A stretch of 64,000 nucleotides of DNA from Afipia sp. (GCA_030652315.1 JAUSAX010000013.1:1-64000), one strand, 5' to 3'; shown: positions 34,767-44,759, numbered from the stretch's first letter. Numbers and translations: made by a program. Notes: generated by a model from the sequence alone, not told the origin.

Positions 34767-36254
34767 ATGAGCAACATTAAGAGCCTTATCCTCGGATCGG
34801 CTGCGGTTATCGCGGCGTCCGCTGGAGCACAGGCAGCCGATCTTCCCGTCAAGGCGAAAGCCGTTCAGTACGTGAAGATCTGCTCCCTTTACGGCGCCGG
34901 TTTCTACTACCTCCCCGGCACCGACACCTGCATCAAGCTGGGCGGCTACGTCCAGGCTGACTGGAACATCAACGCTGGCAACTACGGCAAGCCAGCATGG
35001 GATGAAGGCGGGTTCCGCGCCAACGGTACCGGCAGCCGCGACAGCGACTACTTCACCACTCGAGCCCGCGTTCAGCTGAACATCGACACCCGCACCGCCA
35101 CCGAATACGGCGTTGTTCGTACCTTCTGGTCGAGCAACTTCGAACATTCGACCGGCTTCGGCCCGTCGTCGGGCAACCTGACGATGGACTACGGCTTCGT
35201 CCAGTTCGCCGGCTTCACCTTCGGTAAGGCTGTTTCGGGCTTCCAGACCCCATGGGGTGCTTACGGCGCGAACAACAACAACTCGTTCCTGCTCGGCGGC
35301 TACGACAACGCGACTGGCATCAACCAGGTCGCCTACACGTGGCAGTTCGGTAATGGCGTGTCGGCTCAGATCGGCATCGAAGACAACCGCGTCATCAACC
35401 GTGCACAGCTGATCAATGCCAGCCTTGCCGCTACCAACGCAAACATCTTCACCGGCGTTTATACCAACCAGTACGGCGGAAACGTTTCGCCTGACTTCGT
35501 CGGTAACATCAAGATTGACCAGGCTGCTTTCACCGCTCAGTTGTCGGGTGCCGTTCATAACGTGCACGCTGGCTACTACGGCGCGACCGAGCAGACCGGC
35601 CATCCGCAGGATGAATGGGGCTTCGCAATCGCTGGCGGTCTTCAGCTGAAGAACCTGCCGACCGGCCCTGGCGATAAGTTGTCGTTGGACGCAACCTATG
35701 CTGACGGTGCGATGAAGTACCTCATCAGCGGCGTGACCGGCAATAACTTCGACCACTTCAGCGGTGGAAACGGCGCGTTCTACAACAACTTCGCTTCGTT
35801 GGCGCTTGCCGACGGCGTGTTCACGAACGGTAGCAGCATTGCCAAGACCACTGGTTGGGGTGTTCGCGGTGCTTACGTTCACAACTGGAGCCCGACGTGG
35901 GAATCCAGCCTGTTCGGCAGCTACACCGCCATCAACTACGGTGGAACCGCTTCCAACGCACTCTGCACGCAGAAGCGCGCGGTCTTGCCTGCGGTTGCAA
36001 CGCTTAGCGCTGACTATGGCTGTAACCCAGACTTCAACATCTGGCAGATCGGTACTCGTACTGCATGGACCCCGGTTCGCAACCTGACGTTCTCGGGCGA
36101 AGTGATGTACACTCAGCTCGACCAGAACGACTCGGGTTCGATCACCACTCCGGCAGCGGTCAACCCGGTTGGCTTCAAGCCAGGCGGCGTTGCTTACGAG
36201 TTCAAGGATCAGGGCATCTGGTCCGGCAACCTCCGCGTTCGCCGCACCTGGTAA
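34767..36254 (+). CDS. Outer-membrane porin (Omp2-type)
   Basis: A 495-residue outer-membrane beta-barrel with a signal peptide cut after AGAQA (residue about 23), so the mature form begins ADLPVKAKAVQYVKICSLYG. The CSLYGAGFYYLPGTDTCIKL segment, with Cys pair, and the alternation of aromatic and polar residues are typical of the alphaproteobacterial porin family (Omp2b and Bradyrhizobium homologues). The length is usual. It has a strong ribosome site (TTGGAGG), a strong terminator and a codon use that favours C-ending codons, as for a highly expressed gene. Confidence 0.93.
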   Translation: MSNIKSLILGSAAVIAASAGAQAADLPVKAKAVQYVKICSLYGAGFYYLPGTDTCIKLGGYVQADWNINAGNYGKPAWDEGGFRANGTGSRDSDYFTTRARVQLNIDTRTATEYGVVRTFWSSNFEHSTGFGPSSGNLTMDYGFVQFAGFTFGKAVSGFQTPWGAYGANNNNSFLLGGYDNATGINQVAYTWQFGNGVSAQIGIEDNRVINRAQLINASLAATNANIFTGVYTNQYGGNVSPDFVGNIKIDQAAFTAQLSGAVHNVHAGYYGATEQTGHPQDEWGFAIAGGLQLKNLPTGPGDKLSLDATYADGAMKYLISGVTGNNFDHFSGGNGAFYNNFASLALADGVFTNGSSIAKTTGWGVRGAYVHNWSPTWESSLFGSYTAINYGGTASNALCTQKRAVLPAVATLSADYGCNPDFNIWQIGTRTAWTPVRNLTFSGEVMYTQLDQNDSGSITTPAAVNPVGFKPGGVAYEFKDQGIWSGNLRVRRTW

Positions 36255-36293
36255 TGTAACCGCCTAACGGCGATTACGCCCTGAACTAATAGA

Positions 36294-36326
36294 CCCCCGG
36301 CAGGAAACTGCCGGGGGTGTTTCTTT
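36294..36326 (+). terminator. Intrinsic terminator of the porin gene
   Basis: A 10-bp stem CCCCCGGCAG / CTGCCGGGGG with a GAAA loop, followed by TGTTTCTTT. Confidence 0.9.
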
Positions 36327-36388
36327 GCCGACAGTACTGGTCAGCTTTGATATTGCTCCGTCATTCCGGGGCGCTCGCCAAGCATACC

Positions 36389-36493
36389 GCGTCGTCCCCG
36401 CGAAAGCGGGGACCCACAACCACCGAAGGTGGACATCGTTGCTGGGGTCGCTTGCTCAGGGAGTATGGGTCCCCGCTTTCGCGGGGACGACGC
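36389..36493. repeat. Long inverted repeat (28-bp arms), family D
   Basis: Arms at 36389-36416 and 36466-36493 are perfect complements of 28 bp; each holds GTCCCCGCGAAAGCGGGGAC, itself a hairpin. The CATTCCGGGGCG start of family C lies just before it (36361). It sits between the porin terminator and a hydrolase gene. Confidence 0.85.
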
Positions 36494-36516
36494 ACGGCGA
36501 GGTCACAGCCGCGGAC

Positions 36517-37416
36517 CTATGAAGCCGGCGTCTTCGTCCCATCACACCGCGCGCAGAACGCGACGATGCGGTCCATCGTGGGCTTGTCCGCCAGCAGCGG
36601 CGCGTGGCCCTGATCTGCGACTGTCACGAGATCAATGTCCGGCCGCCGCGCGATCATGTCCTGAACGCCCTGAAGCGAGAGCAGGTCGGACAGCCCGCCA
36701 TGGATCAGCATCAGCGGAACGCCCGCGAGCTTGTCGAACAGCTCCCAGACCTGCGGCAGCGGATTGGCCGGGTCGAGTGCGTCGAGCGTATGCGACAGCT
36801 TCAGGTCGTAGGTCCGCTCCAAGCCGCCGCCGGCCTTTTCCCGGAACGCGCGCCGCGCCCACGCCATCCATTCGGCATCGCTCAGCGACGGAAACACGCT
36901 GCGGAACAGCTCCTTCAGGCCGCGCGCTGCCTCATCCCAGGTTTGCCTCGGGGGCGGATTGGCGATGTAGCCCTTGATCTTCATCAGGCCGTCGATCTCC
37001 AGCGCCGGGCCGATATCGTTCAGGATAACGCCGGCCAGCAGTTGCGGCTGCGCCGCCGCCAGCGCCATCGAGATCAGCCCGCCGCGCGAGGTGCCGAGCA
37101 GAATGGCGCGGGAAATTCCGAGCGACGCCGCGATCGTCAGCACGTCGCCAAGCTCGACCGGGACCGCGTATTTGGCGGGGTCCGGATCGTAGTCCGACAG
37201 GCCTCGGCCGCGATAATCCATCGCCACCACCTTGCGGGGCGCAGCCGGATTGGTGGCAATCGCGCGCGCGATGTCGTCGAAATCGTCGGTGGTTCGTGTG
37301 AGACCGGGCAGGCAAAGCACCGGCAATGCGGTGCTGTTGTCGGGGCCGATGACCTTGGCATGGAGTTTCAGCCCGTCGGCCGACTGGCAGTACATGTCGC
37401 GGAATGATTGGGGCAT
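36517..37416 (-). CDS. Alpha/beta-hydrolase
   Basis: A 299-residue alpha/beta-hydrolase with oxyanion CLPGLTRT, nucleophile Ser in LGTSRGGL (GxSxG), and Asp and His in IHGGLSDLL and DQGHAP. Cytoplasmic, no signal peptide. Substrate is not readable; it may be an esterase or lactonase. It stands alone between repeats, with its 3' end near the family D repeat and its 5' end at a family B repeat. Confidence 0.87.
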   Translation of the reverse strand: MPQSFRDMYCQSADGLKLHAKVIGPDNSTALPVLCLPGLTRTTDDFDDIARAIATNPAAPRKVVAMDYRGRGLSDYDPDPAKYAVPVELGDVLTIAASLGISRAILLGTSRGGLISMALAAAQPQLLAGVILNDIGPALEIDGLMKIKGYIANPPPRQTWDEAARGLKELFRSVFPSLSDAEWMAWARRAFREKAGGGLERTYDLKLSHTLDALDPANPLPQVWELFDKLAGVPLMLIHGGLSDLLSLQGVQDMIARRPDIDLVTVADQGHAPLLADKPTMDRIVAFCARCDGTKTPAS

Positions 37417-37420
37417 TTGC

Positions 37421-37544
37421 CGTCACCCTGAGGAGCCGTAGCGCAGCGAAGGCCTCGAAGGGCGACGCGCCATGCTGAGAGATGGATGGGCCGTTCATCC
37501 TTCAAGGCTCGCCGCAGATGCGGCTCGCACCTCAGGATGACGGA
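37421..37544. repeat. Palindromic repeat, family B copy 1
   Basis: CGTCACCCTGAGGAGC and TCAGGATGACGG frame CGAAGG...TTCAAGGCTCGC arms. Other copies are at 41941-42057 and 58461-58506. Confidence 0.75.
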
Positions 37545-37565
37545 GTGGAAACTAGTGGCCCAAAT

Positions 37566-39770
37566 CTATTCCACACCTGCGCCGCGGCGCAAATCGGCCT
37601 CGATCAGCAGCTTGCTGCCGCCGCCGAACCGTGAGCGGTACACCTGCACGTTTTCCATGATGCGCTGGACGTAGTTGCGGGTCTCGGAGAACGGGATTTT
37701 CTCGACCCAATCAACCGCGTCGACCTTCGGATCGCGCGGATCGCCGTAACGCTCGATCCATTTGCGCACGCTGCCGCGCCCGGCGTTGTAGCCGGCGAAG
37801 GTCATGATGTAGGAGCCGCGATAATCGTCGATCAACCCGCCGAGTTCGGCGGCGCCGAATGCGGCGTTGTATGACGGGTCGGTCTTCAGCTTGTTGAGAT
37901 CGAACGTCGTGCCGTATTTCTTGGCGACGTATTTGCCGGCGCCTGCCGTGACCTGCATCAGGCCGTAGGCATTGGCGGGGGATACGATTGTCGGATGGAA
38001 CGCGCTTTCCTGCCGGGCGATGGCGAAGACGATTGCCTTTTCGACCGCGGGGCCAAAGTCTTTGTAAGGCGGGATGCCGCTCACCGGATAAGCGTAGTGA
38101 TCGAATGGCATGCCGCGATTCAGCGCGGCCTTGCCGACCATCAGCATACCCCGCGCATCGTCGTGACGCTGAGTCAGCTCGCACAGCGCAAGCAGGCCGT
38201 CCATGTCGGCGCGGTCGCCCATGTCGGCGAGAATCGGGATCGCGATCTCGCGTTCGTCCAGCGCGTAGAGAAGCTCGACGGCGCGGACAACCTCGAGACG
38301 TTCGCCGCCGCGCGAGCGGCCCGGCACGCCATTCAATGCGATCTGCGGCAGCCCCAGTTTCGCCCGCGCGAGCTGGCCGTAATAGCTGGTCGACTGCGCC
38401 GCAGCTGATTCATACGCGGCGCGCGCCTCCTGCGATCGGCCGGCGGCTTCCGCGGCACGGCCCTGCCAGTAACCTGCGCGGGCGAGGGCGGTCGGATTGA
38501 CGCTGCCGACACCGATCCGCGCGAAATGTTGAGCCGCGAGATTTGGATCGTTGAGAAACCGCAGCGCGATCCAGCCCGCAGTGAATTCCTGCTCGGTCTT
38601 GTAGATGTCGCGTGCCGGCAGCGACGCATCGCGCGCAACGGCGTAGGCGGTGCGTGGCTCGTTGGTGTCGAGCAGTTTGCGCGCCAGCAGCCGCCGTTCG
38701 ATCCACCATTCATCCGCATTGACCAGCCGGGCCGGATCGCGCGGCGCAGCCTGCATGGCGCGCGCGGCTTCCACGAACTTGTCCTCGCGCCGCAGCCATT
38801 GCGCCTTGCTGAAAAGATAAAGCGGATCGTTGTGCAGATCGCTCGGCACGGCATCGAGCAGGGCCTTCGCGTTCGAGGCCTTCTTGTTGAGCGCGGTGCG
38901 CGCCTTCGCGAGCGCGACATGACCGCTGCCGAGCCGCTTGGCGGAGCGCAACGCGGATTCGGCGTTGTCGCCGCTGTACAACAGCATATCCATCCGGACC
39001 TTGATGTCGCCCGGCGTCAGCAGCGTGCCGAACCTGTCGAACGCTGTTTCCTCGGTGTCGGACGAGAAAGGATCGCCGCGCCACGCAGCGCGTACCAGCC
39101 GTTCCGCGCCGGGCCGGTCGCCGCGCGCCAGCAGGACACGCGCCAGCATAAATCGTCCTTTGGCGGAGATCGGCTGTTCGCCGCCAAGAAACGCCACGAC
39201 CGCGGAATCATCGCGCTTGTCGTCCCACAAGGCTGCTTCGCCACGCCGCCGCAGGAATGTCACGCTTGGCCACGTCGGGTTATCGGTGATGAAGGCCTTG
39301 TAGCGGTCGGACGATGCGTTGTTGTCGTCGCTGCGCAGGATCATCCACTCGGCGAGCTTGCGCGCGACGGGATCCGAGATCGAGGCCTGAAGCTGAGTGG
39401 CATCGGCCGGCTTCCGCTTGCGCACCAGCTCGATGATCTGCTCGAGCGTTTCCATGTCGGCCTTCGAGGTGGACGATGTGCTGGACATCGCCAGAGGCAC
39501 GGCAGGCTTTCTGGGTGGTGCAGGGCGTGCGGCCAGAGCCTTGGGGGCAGGAGCGTCCGGCGTAGCTTTCGCGGCCGACGGGGCTGGTGGTTGGGCGGGC
39601 TTCGCCGGTGTGGTTTGCGGCGTCACATTGCGAGACACAGGACGCGGCTTCGGCAACGGAACTGCTGACGCTGCATACGAAATCAGCGCAAAACCGCCTG
39701 CGCCGAGGAGAACAGCGGTCCAGCGCGCCAAACGGGGGAGCCCCGCGGATGAAGGTGCAAACGGCATCAC
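37566..39770 (-). CDS. slt: Lytic transglycosylase
   Basis: A 734-residue periplasmic lytic transglycosylase. A signal anchor (about residues 13-32) is followed by a Pro/Ala-rich linker (about 35-95) and a helical U-domain of many short repeats. The catalytic domain (about 590-734) holds IARQESAFHP (the catalytic Glu), AYGLMQV and FAGYNAG. It cleaves peptidoglycan to 1,6-anhydro sugars. The size and superhelix match Slt70-type enzymes. The gene stands upstream of dapA on the opposite strand. Confidence 0.93.
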   Translation of the reverse strand: MMPFAPSSAGLPRLARWTAVLLGAGGFALISYAASAVPLPKPRPVSRNVTPQTTPAKPAQPPAPSAAKATPDAPAPKALAARPAPPRKPAVPLAMSSTSSTSKADMETLEQIIELVRKRKPADATQLQASISDPVARKLAEWMILRSDDNNASSDRYKAFITDNPTWPSVTFLRRRGEAALWDDKRDDSAVVAFLGGEQPISAKGRFMLARVLLARGDRPGAERLVRAAWRGDPFSSDTEETAFDRFGTLLTPGDIKVRMDMLLYSGDNAESALRSAKRLGSGHVALAKARTALNKKASNAKALLDAVPSDLHNDPLYLFSKAQWLRREDKFVEAARAMQAAPRDPARLVNADEWWIERRLLARKLLDTNEPRTAYAVARDASLPARDIYKTEQEFTAGWIALRFLNDPNLAAQHFARIGVGSVNPTALARAGYWQGRAAEAAGRSQEARAAYESAAAQSTSYYGQLARAKLGLPQIALNGVPGRSRGGERLEVVRAVELLYALDEREIAIPILADMGDRADMDGLLALCELTQRHDDARGMLMVGKAALNRGMPFDHYAYPVSGIPPYKDFGPAVEKAIVFAIARQESAFHPTIVSPANAYGLMQVTAGAGKYVAKKYGTTFDLNKLKTDPSYNAAFGAAELGGLIDDYRGSYIMTFAGYNAGRGSVRKWIERYGDPRDPKVDAVDWVEKIPFSETRNYVQRIMENVQVYRSRFGGGSKLLIEADLRRGAGVE

Positions 39771-40016
39771 GGGCAGCCTGTGCGGCGAATCATCAAGAGC
39801 CTTCAGCCTGAGGTGTAGTGCATTGAATATGTGGACAAAACATCAAATGTGTTAGAACAGGCACAATGCCGCAACACCGCGGCAAAATCGCGGCTAACGC
39901 AGGGTCATCCAGGCGTCGGGGCGCGGTATGGGAGTGCCCGGGACTTTCATCGCGCTTCGGGACTCGGTATCAATCAATCATAAATCGCAGCGTTGCGATG
40001 CGTTCGGAGACTGACA

Positions 40017-40907
40017 ATGGCAGCCAAGACGAATTTCAGGGGGTCCCTTACCGCCTTGGTGACGCCGTTCAAAAACGGAGCGCTGGACGAGGCCGGTCTG
40101 CGTGACCTGGTGAACTGGCAGATCGAGCAGGGTTCGCATGGCCTCGTTCCGGTGGGCACCACCGGCGAAAGCCCGACGCTCAGCCACGAAGAACACAACA
40201 AGGTCACCGAGTGGTGCGTCGAGGAAGCCAAGGGTCGTGTCCCAGTCATCGCCGGCGCAGGCTCGAACTCGACCCGCGAAGCTGTCGCTCTGGCGAAGCA
40301 CGCCGAGAAGGCGGGCGCCGATGCCGTGCTTGTGGTGACGCCCTATTACAACAAGCCTACGCAGGAAGGGATGTATCATCACTTCAAGGCGGTGAACGAC
40401 GCGATCGGGATTCCGATCATCATCTACAACATCCCGCCACGCTCGGTCGTCGATCTCTCGGTCGAGACCATGACGCGGCTGTTCGAGCTGAAGAACATCG
40501 CCGGCGTGAAGGATGCCACCGCCAATCTCGCCCGCGTGTCGCAACAGCGCCACGCGATGGGGCCGGATTTCATCCAGCTCTCGGGCGAGGACATGACTGC
40601 GCTCGCCTATATGGCGGCGGGCGGGCACGGCTGCATTTCGGTCGTCGCCAACGTGGCGCCGAAGCAATGCGCCGAACTGATGGTGGCTGTATTGAAGGGC
40701 GACTACGCGGCCGCACTCAAGATCCAGGACCGGCTGACGCCGCTGCATGACGCCATCTTCAAGGAGCCGGGCCTGGCGGGCGCCAAGCATGGCCTCAAGC
40801 TGCTGGGCCGTCTGCAGGAGGAGGTGCGCCTGCCGCTGATGCCGGTGACACCGCCGACCGGCAAGGTCATTCGCGACGCGATGGTGTACGCCGGATTGCT
40901 CAACTGA
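40017..40907 (+). CDS. dapA: 4-Hydroxy-tetrahydrodipicolinate synthase
   Basis: A 296-residue class I aldolase. [13 protein letters not shown], the Tyr loop [14 protein letters not shown] and the Schiff-base Lys in GVKDATANL are present. It condenses pyruvate with aspartate semialdehyde in lysine/diaminopimelate synthesis. The ATG at 40017 was chosen because GGAG lies just before it and the protein starts in the usual way ([18 protein letters not shown]). It is followed by mscL and smpB in the same direction. Confidence 0.96.
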   Translation: MAAKTNFRGSLTALVTPFKNGALDEAGLRDLVNWQIEQGSHGLVPVGTTGESPTLSHEEHNKVTEWCVEEAKGRVPVIAGAGSNSTREAVALAKHAEKAGADAVLVVTPYYNKPTQEGMYHHFKAVNDAIGIPIIIYNIPPRSVVDLSVETMTRLFELKNIAGVKDATANLARVSQQRHAMGPDFIQLSGEDMTALAYMAAGGHGCISVVANVAPKQCAELMVAVLKGDYAAALKIQDRLTPLHDAIFKEPGLAGAKHGLKLLGRLQEEVRLPLMPVTPPTGKVIRDAMVYAGLLN

Positions 40908-40933
40908 CGACCCAGCAGGAAAGGGATTTGCCG

Positions 40934-41350
40934 ATGCTTGAGGAGTTCAAGAAATTTGCCCTGAAGGGCAACGTCGTCGATCTCGCGGTCGGCGTCATCA
41001 TCGGCGCGGCGTTCGGGGGGATCGTCACCTCGATGGTTAGTGACTTAATCATGCCGATCATTGGCGCGATCACCGGCGGGCTCGATTTCTCGAACTACTA
41101 CACCGGCCTCGCCAAGTCGGTCACCGCCACCAATCTCGCCGACGCCAAGAAGCAGGGCGCTGTGCTGGCATGGGGCAACTTCCTCACTCTGACGCTGAAT
41201 TTCCTGATCGTGGCGTTCGTGCTGTTCCTGGTGATCCGCCTGATGAACCGTCTGAAGGCCAAGGAAGAAGCCGCGCCTGCTGCGCCGGAAAAGCCGACAA
41301 AAGACCAGGAATTGCTGACCGAAATCCGCGATCTTCTGAAGTCGAAATAA
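40934..41350 (+). CDS. mscL: Large-conductance mechanosensitive channel
   Basis: A 138-residue pentameric channel that releases solutes on osmotic downshock. The N-terminus [20 protein letters not shown] and two membrane segments (about 15-42 and 75-100) are typical, followed by a charged C-terminal helix ([14 protein letters not shown]). A TTG two codons upstream is in frame, but the ATG fits the family. It lies 26 bp after dapA, which suggests cotranscription. Confidence 0.95.
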   Translation: MLEEFKKFALKGNVVDLAVGVIIGAAFGGIVTSMVSDLIMPIIGAITGGLDFSNYYTGLAKSVTATNLADAKKQGAVLAWGNFLTLTLNFLIVAFVLFLVIRLMNRLKAKEEAAPAAPEKPTKDQELLTEIRDLLKSK

Positions 41351-41461
41351 ATCACAGCAGATTCTGACGGCGCAGGATCTTCCCGCGCCGTCGGGTCGTA
41401 TGCAAGGATTGCGTATTCACGCGAGCCGTATTTTTCGCATGTACACGCACCGAGGCACCTG

Positions 41462-41935
41462 ATGGCCGAGAAGAAAGAACCCACGATCAAGGTCATCGCG
41501 GAGAACCGCAAGGCGCGGTTCAACTATGCCATCGAGGATACCGTCGAGGCAGGCATCGTGCTGACCGGCACCGAGGTTAAATCGTCACGCAGCGGCAAGA
41601 CAACAATTGCCGAGTCCTACGCGGACTCCAAGGATGGGGAAATATGGCTCGTCAACGCCCACATCCCGGAATACCTGCAAGCCAACCGCTTCAATCATGA
41701 GCCGAAGCGGGACCGCAAGCTGCTGCTGCACAAGAAGCAGATCAACAAGCTGATCGGCGCGATCGAACGCGAGGGAATGACGCTCATTCCGCTCAAGATG
41801 TATTTCAACGAGCGCGGCAAGGTGAAGCTTCAACTGGCTCTGGCGAAGGGCAAGAAGCTGCACGACAAGCGCGATACTGAGAAGAAGCGGGACTGGGCGC
41901 GCGAGAAGGGTCGCCTGCTGAGGGCGAGGGGATAA
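41462..41935 (+). CDS. smpB: SsrA-binding protein
   Basis: A 157-residue OB-fold protein that brings tmRNA to stalled ribosomes. Marks are [22 protein letters not shown] and the basic tail [23 protein letters not shown] precedes the ATG. The dapA-smpB order is common in alphaproteobacteria. The tmRNA gene is not in the window. Confidence 0.97.
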   Translation: MAEKKEPTIKVIAENRKARFNYAIEDTVEAGIVLTGTEVKSSRSGKTTIAESYADSKDGEIWLVNAHIPEYLQANRFNHEPKRDRKLLLHKKQINKLIGAIEREGMTLIPLKMYFNERGKVKLQLALAKGKKLHDKRDTEKKRDWAREKGRLLRARG

Positions 41936-41940
41936 TCTTC

Positions 41941-42057
41941 CGTCGCCCTTCGAGGCCGTCGCGTTGCTCCGGCACCTTCAGGGTGACGGGCGGGGGACAT
42001 GTTGCGTCATCCTGAGATGCGAGCGAGCGCAGCACGCGAGCCTCGAAGGATGACAAT
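41941..42057. repeat. Palindromic repeat, family B copy 2
   Basis: CTTCGAGGC...CACCTTCAGGGTGACGG and CGTCATCCTGAGATGCGAGC...CTCGAAGGATGACA form two related hairpins. It separates smpB from the peroxiredoxin gene. Confidence 0.75.
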
Positions 42058-42072
42058 ACGGGAGGATTGACG

Positions 42073-42648
42073 ATGAACCAGCCGAACCTGATGGACGTGG
42101 ACTGGAGCAAGATCCCGGCGCCGATCGATGACGGTGCGGCGAAGCATTTGATCGGCATGGAAATCCCGCCTGTCGTGCTGCCGGCGACCGATGGGTCATC
42201 GATCAAGCTTGCGGCGCTGCGTGGGCGGGTGGTGCTGTTCGCCTATCCGCGCACGGGAGAGCCCGGCAAGATCGGACTTGTCGATGACTGGGACATGATC
42301 CCCGGCGCACGGGGCTGTACGCCGCAGACCTGTTCCTTCCGCGATCTGTTCAAGGATCTGAAGGATGCAGGCGCGCAGCATGTGTTCGGGATTTCGACGC
42401 AGGACACCGCCTATCAGCGCGATATGGTCGAGCGGCTGCATGTGCCGTTTCAGGTTCTGTCGGACAGCGATCTTGCGTTGACCCGCGCTCTCCGGCTGCC
42501 GTCGATGGATGTTGCGGGATTGACGCTGATCAAGCGGCTCGCGCTGATCATCGACGATGCGACGATCACAAACGTGTTCTATCCGGTGTTTCCGCCGGAC
42601 CGGAACGCGGGCGATGTGCTGGCCTGGCTGCAGGCCAATCCGCGCTAG
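42073..42648 (+). CDS. Peroxiredoxin (AhpC/TSA family)
   Basis: A 191-residue peroxiredoxin. The usual YPKxxTPGCT motif is widened by an insertion: YPRTGEPGK, then GARGCTPQTCSFRDLF, so the GCT...C pair is retained after 14 extra residues. It likely reduces peroxides through the first of these Cys. GGAGG lies 7 nt before the ATG; the upstream TTG is a weaker choice. It is convergent with the uracil-DNA glycosylase gene, overlapping by 4 bp. Confidence 0.88.
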   Translation: MNQPNLMDVDWSKIPAPIDDGAAKHLIGMEIPPVVLPATDGSSIKLAALRGRVVLFAYPRTGEPGKIGLVDDWDMIPGARGCTPQTCSFRDLFKDLKDAGAQHVFGISTQDTAYQRDMVERLHVPFQVLSDSDLALTRALRLPSMDVAGLTLIKRLALIIDDATITNVFYPVFPPDRNAGDVLAWLQANPR

Positions 42649-43352
42649 CCGAGATGTTTCCGCACGCTCGTAAATACCGCCCTGAACATCTCGGGCGTCA
42701 GGCGACGCGTGTTCGTGTTGTAGCGGGAGCAGTGATAGCTATCGAACAGTCGGATCGATCCTGCCTGATGCGCTGCGCCATGGGCGAACGGCGCATCGGG
42801 CGCGCGAATGCCGAGCGTCTTCAACGTTGAATCGTGCGCTACGCGGCCCAGCATGACGATCGCGCGGAGGCGCGGCATCTCGTTGATCGCGGCTTTCATG
42901 AACGGGCGGCAGGTGTTGATTTCTGCGGGCAGGGGTTTGTTCTGCGGCGGAACGCAGCGCACCGCGTTGCCGATGCGGCAGTCAACCAGCGTCAGGCCAT
43001 CGTCGGGCCGCGCCTCGTATGACCCTCGCGCAAAGCCGAGTTCGATGAGCGTCCCGTAGAGAAGATCTCCGGCAAAATCGCCGGTAAAGGGCCGCCCCGT
43101 GCGGTTGGCGCCCTGAAGACCCGGCGCGAGGCCGACGATCAGAAGCTGCGCGTCGGCCGGCCCGAACGAGGGAACGGGTGAGTTGAACCAATGCGGATGC
43201 TGCGCGCGATTGGCATCGCGATAATCTTTCAGGCGGGGACAGAGAGGGCAATCCGGACGAGGCTCGTTCGACTGCCCTGAAACAGAAGAGGAAGGGCCGG
43301 CACTGCTGCGCCGGCTCTCCCTGGTCTTGTCCTCAATCGTCGAATTCGTCAT
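42645..43352 (-). CDS. Uracil-DNA glycosylase, family 5-like
   Basis: A 235-residue Fe-S uracil-DNA glycosylase with Cys ligands in CPLCPRLKDYR and VDCRIGNAVRC...NTCRPF and the active-site loop GLAPGLQGANRTGRPF, which is the family 5 (UdgB) form. It removes uracil and other deaminated bases. The ATG at 43352 was chosen because the frame upstream overlaps the NYN gene in a different reading; this gives a 20-bp overlap with NYN, so the two may be coupled. Confidence 0.88.
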   Translation of the reverse strand: MTNSTIEDKTRESRRSSAGPSSSVSGQSNEPRPDCPLCPRLKDYRDANRAQHPHWFNSPVPSFGPADAQLLIVGLAPGLQGANRTGRPFTGDFAGDLLYGTLIELGFARGSYEARPDDGLTLVDCRIGNAVRCVPPQNKPLPAEINTCRPFMKAAINEMPRLRAIVMLGRVAHDSTLKTLGIRAPDAPFAHGAAHQAGSIRLFDSYHCSRYNTNTRRLTPEMFRAVFTSVRKHLG

Positions 43353-43974
43353 CGCCTCTTGGCGCCATTGAGCTGGTCGTCGTCCGCTGCAGGAATTGCG
43401 GCGTGTGCTGACGAGGTTCGCGCGGTTCGCGAGGAGCAGGGCGCTCGCTCGGATCGCGGCCAAGCTTGGATTGTAGCTGGACCAGATCCGTAAAGACATC
43501 CGCCTGGCGACGCAATTCGTCAGCGATCATCGGCGGCTGGCTCGAGATAGTGGAAACCACCGTGACGCGGACACCGCGGCGCTGCACGGCCTCGACCAGC
43601 GAGCGGAAATCGCCGTCACCCGAGAACAGCACCATCTGGTCGATGTTTTCGGCCAGCTCCATGGCGTCGACAGCGAGTTCGATGTCCATGTTGCCCTTCA
43701 CCTTGCGGCGTCCGGACGCGTCGATGAATTCCTTCGTCGCCTTGGTCACGACGGTATAGCCGTTGTAATCGAGCCAATCGATCAGCGGCCTGATCGACGA
43801 GTATTCCTGATCCTCGATGATGGCGGTGTAGTAGAAGGCTCGGACCAGAGTGCCACGACTCTGAAATTCAAGAAGCAGCCTTTTATAATCTATGTCGAAA
43901 CCAAGCGTCTTCGCTGTTGCGTATAGGTTTGCACCGTCAATAAACAGCGCGATCTTGTTCGTGGCAGAAGGCAT
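43333..43974 (-). CDS. NYN domain (LabA-like) protein
   Basis: A 213-residue protein with a PIN-like NYN nuclease domain (about 1-165). Acidic residues lie in ALFIDGANLYAT and LFSGDGDFRSLV, so a metal-dependent RNase is possible. The C-terminal tail (about 170-213) is Pro/Arg-rich and disordered. LabA-like proteins are linked to RNA turnover, but the target here is unknown. It starts divergently from rpoZ across a 345-bp gap. Confidence 0.9.
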   Translation of the reverse strand: MPSATNKIALFIDGANLYATAKTLGFDIDYKRLLLEFQSRGTLVRAFYYTAIIEDQEYSSIRPLIDWLDYNGYTVVTKATKEFIDASGRRKVKGNMDIELAVDAMELAENIDQMVLFSGDGDFRSLVEAVQRRGVRVTVVSTISSQPPMIADELRRQADVFTDLVQLQSKLGRDPSERPAPREPREPRQHTPQFLQRTTTSSMAPRGDDEFDD

Positions 43975-44319
43975 CAGTTTTTTCTCGCATCGTTGTTATC
44001 GTATGTATTCTTGGCGCGTATCCATCACCGCGCATTCCCATTCAATTTCAGTTGTTATTCGCCAGAAGGTTTAGAGAAGATAAAGGTCAGAAATATTGTC
44101 GGCGGTTGGTGGCGACGCACCGCAGAATGTTTCTGATGAAGCAATGAAGCGAATTCTTGTCCATGGGACTAATTGACCCTCAGCCATGCTCCCGCAGGGG
44201 TCATCCGAAACGGCCGTTTTACGCGCCTTTTCGAAATTGATGCTTGCGAAAAGGCCCGTGTCGCTATACCTAGCGCGCATAGCGACATATTTTCTGACCC
44301 AGACCCGGAGCGACAGCCG
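43975..44319. other. Divergent promoter region NYN/rpoZ
   Basis: No gene is seen in these 345 bp. GCTATACC lies about 47 bp before rpoZ with CTTGCG 16 bp upstream of it, a possible sigma-70 promoter. Confidence 0.4.
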
Positions 44320-44712
44320 ATGGCGCGCGTCACTGTTGAAGATTGTATCGATAAGGTCGACAACCGCTTCGACCTCGTACTGCTGGCCGCGCACCGTGCG
44401 CGGATGATTTCTTCAGGGTCGCCCCTGACCATCGACCGCGATAATGACAAGAATCCGGTGGTTTCGCTACGCGAAATTGCGGATACGACCATTTCTCCAG
44501 AGGATTTGCGCGAGGAACTCGTTCATTCCCTGCAGAAATTCGTCGAAGTTGATGAACCGGAACCCGATACGGTGCCTCTGATTGGCTCTGCCGGAGCCTC
44601 CGTGGACGCCGACGATACCGAGGTCGCCGTCGAGCGCATGACGGAAGAAGAGCTTTTGAAGGGCCTGGAAGGCCTTGCTCCGCCCGAGGAGCAGCCCGAG
44701 GAAGACGAGTAA
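44320..44712 (+). CDS. rpoZ: RNA polymerase omega subunit
   Basis: A 130-residue omega subunit that helps fold beta-prime and can bind ppGpp. It begins [20 protein letters not shown] and has [14 protein letters not shown] near the acidic tail. GGAG lies 13 bp before the ATG. It precedes rsh, which makes ppGpp, separated by a terminator. Confidence 0.96.
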   Translation: MARVTVEDCIDKVDNRFDLVLLAAHRARMISSGSPLTIDRDNDKNPVVSLREIADTTISPEDLREELVHSLQKFVEVDEPEPDTVPLIGSAGASVDADDTEVAVERMTEEELLKGLEGLAPPEEQPEEDE

Positions 44713-44759
44713 GCCCGTCTTTCGGACTGACTTTCCGGCGCTCGAACGCCGTTTTTCTC

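Noticed and set aside
34680-35882. 400-residue open frame antisense to the porin
   Set aside because: The porin has signal peptide, ribosome site and terminator; the antisense frame has none.
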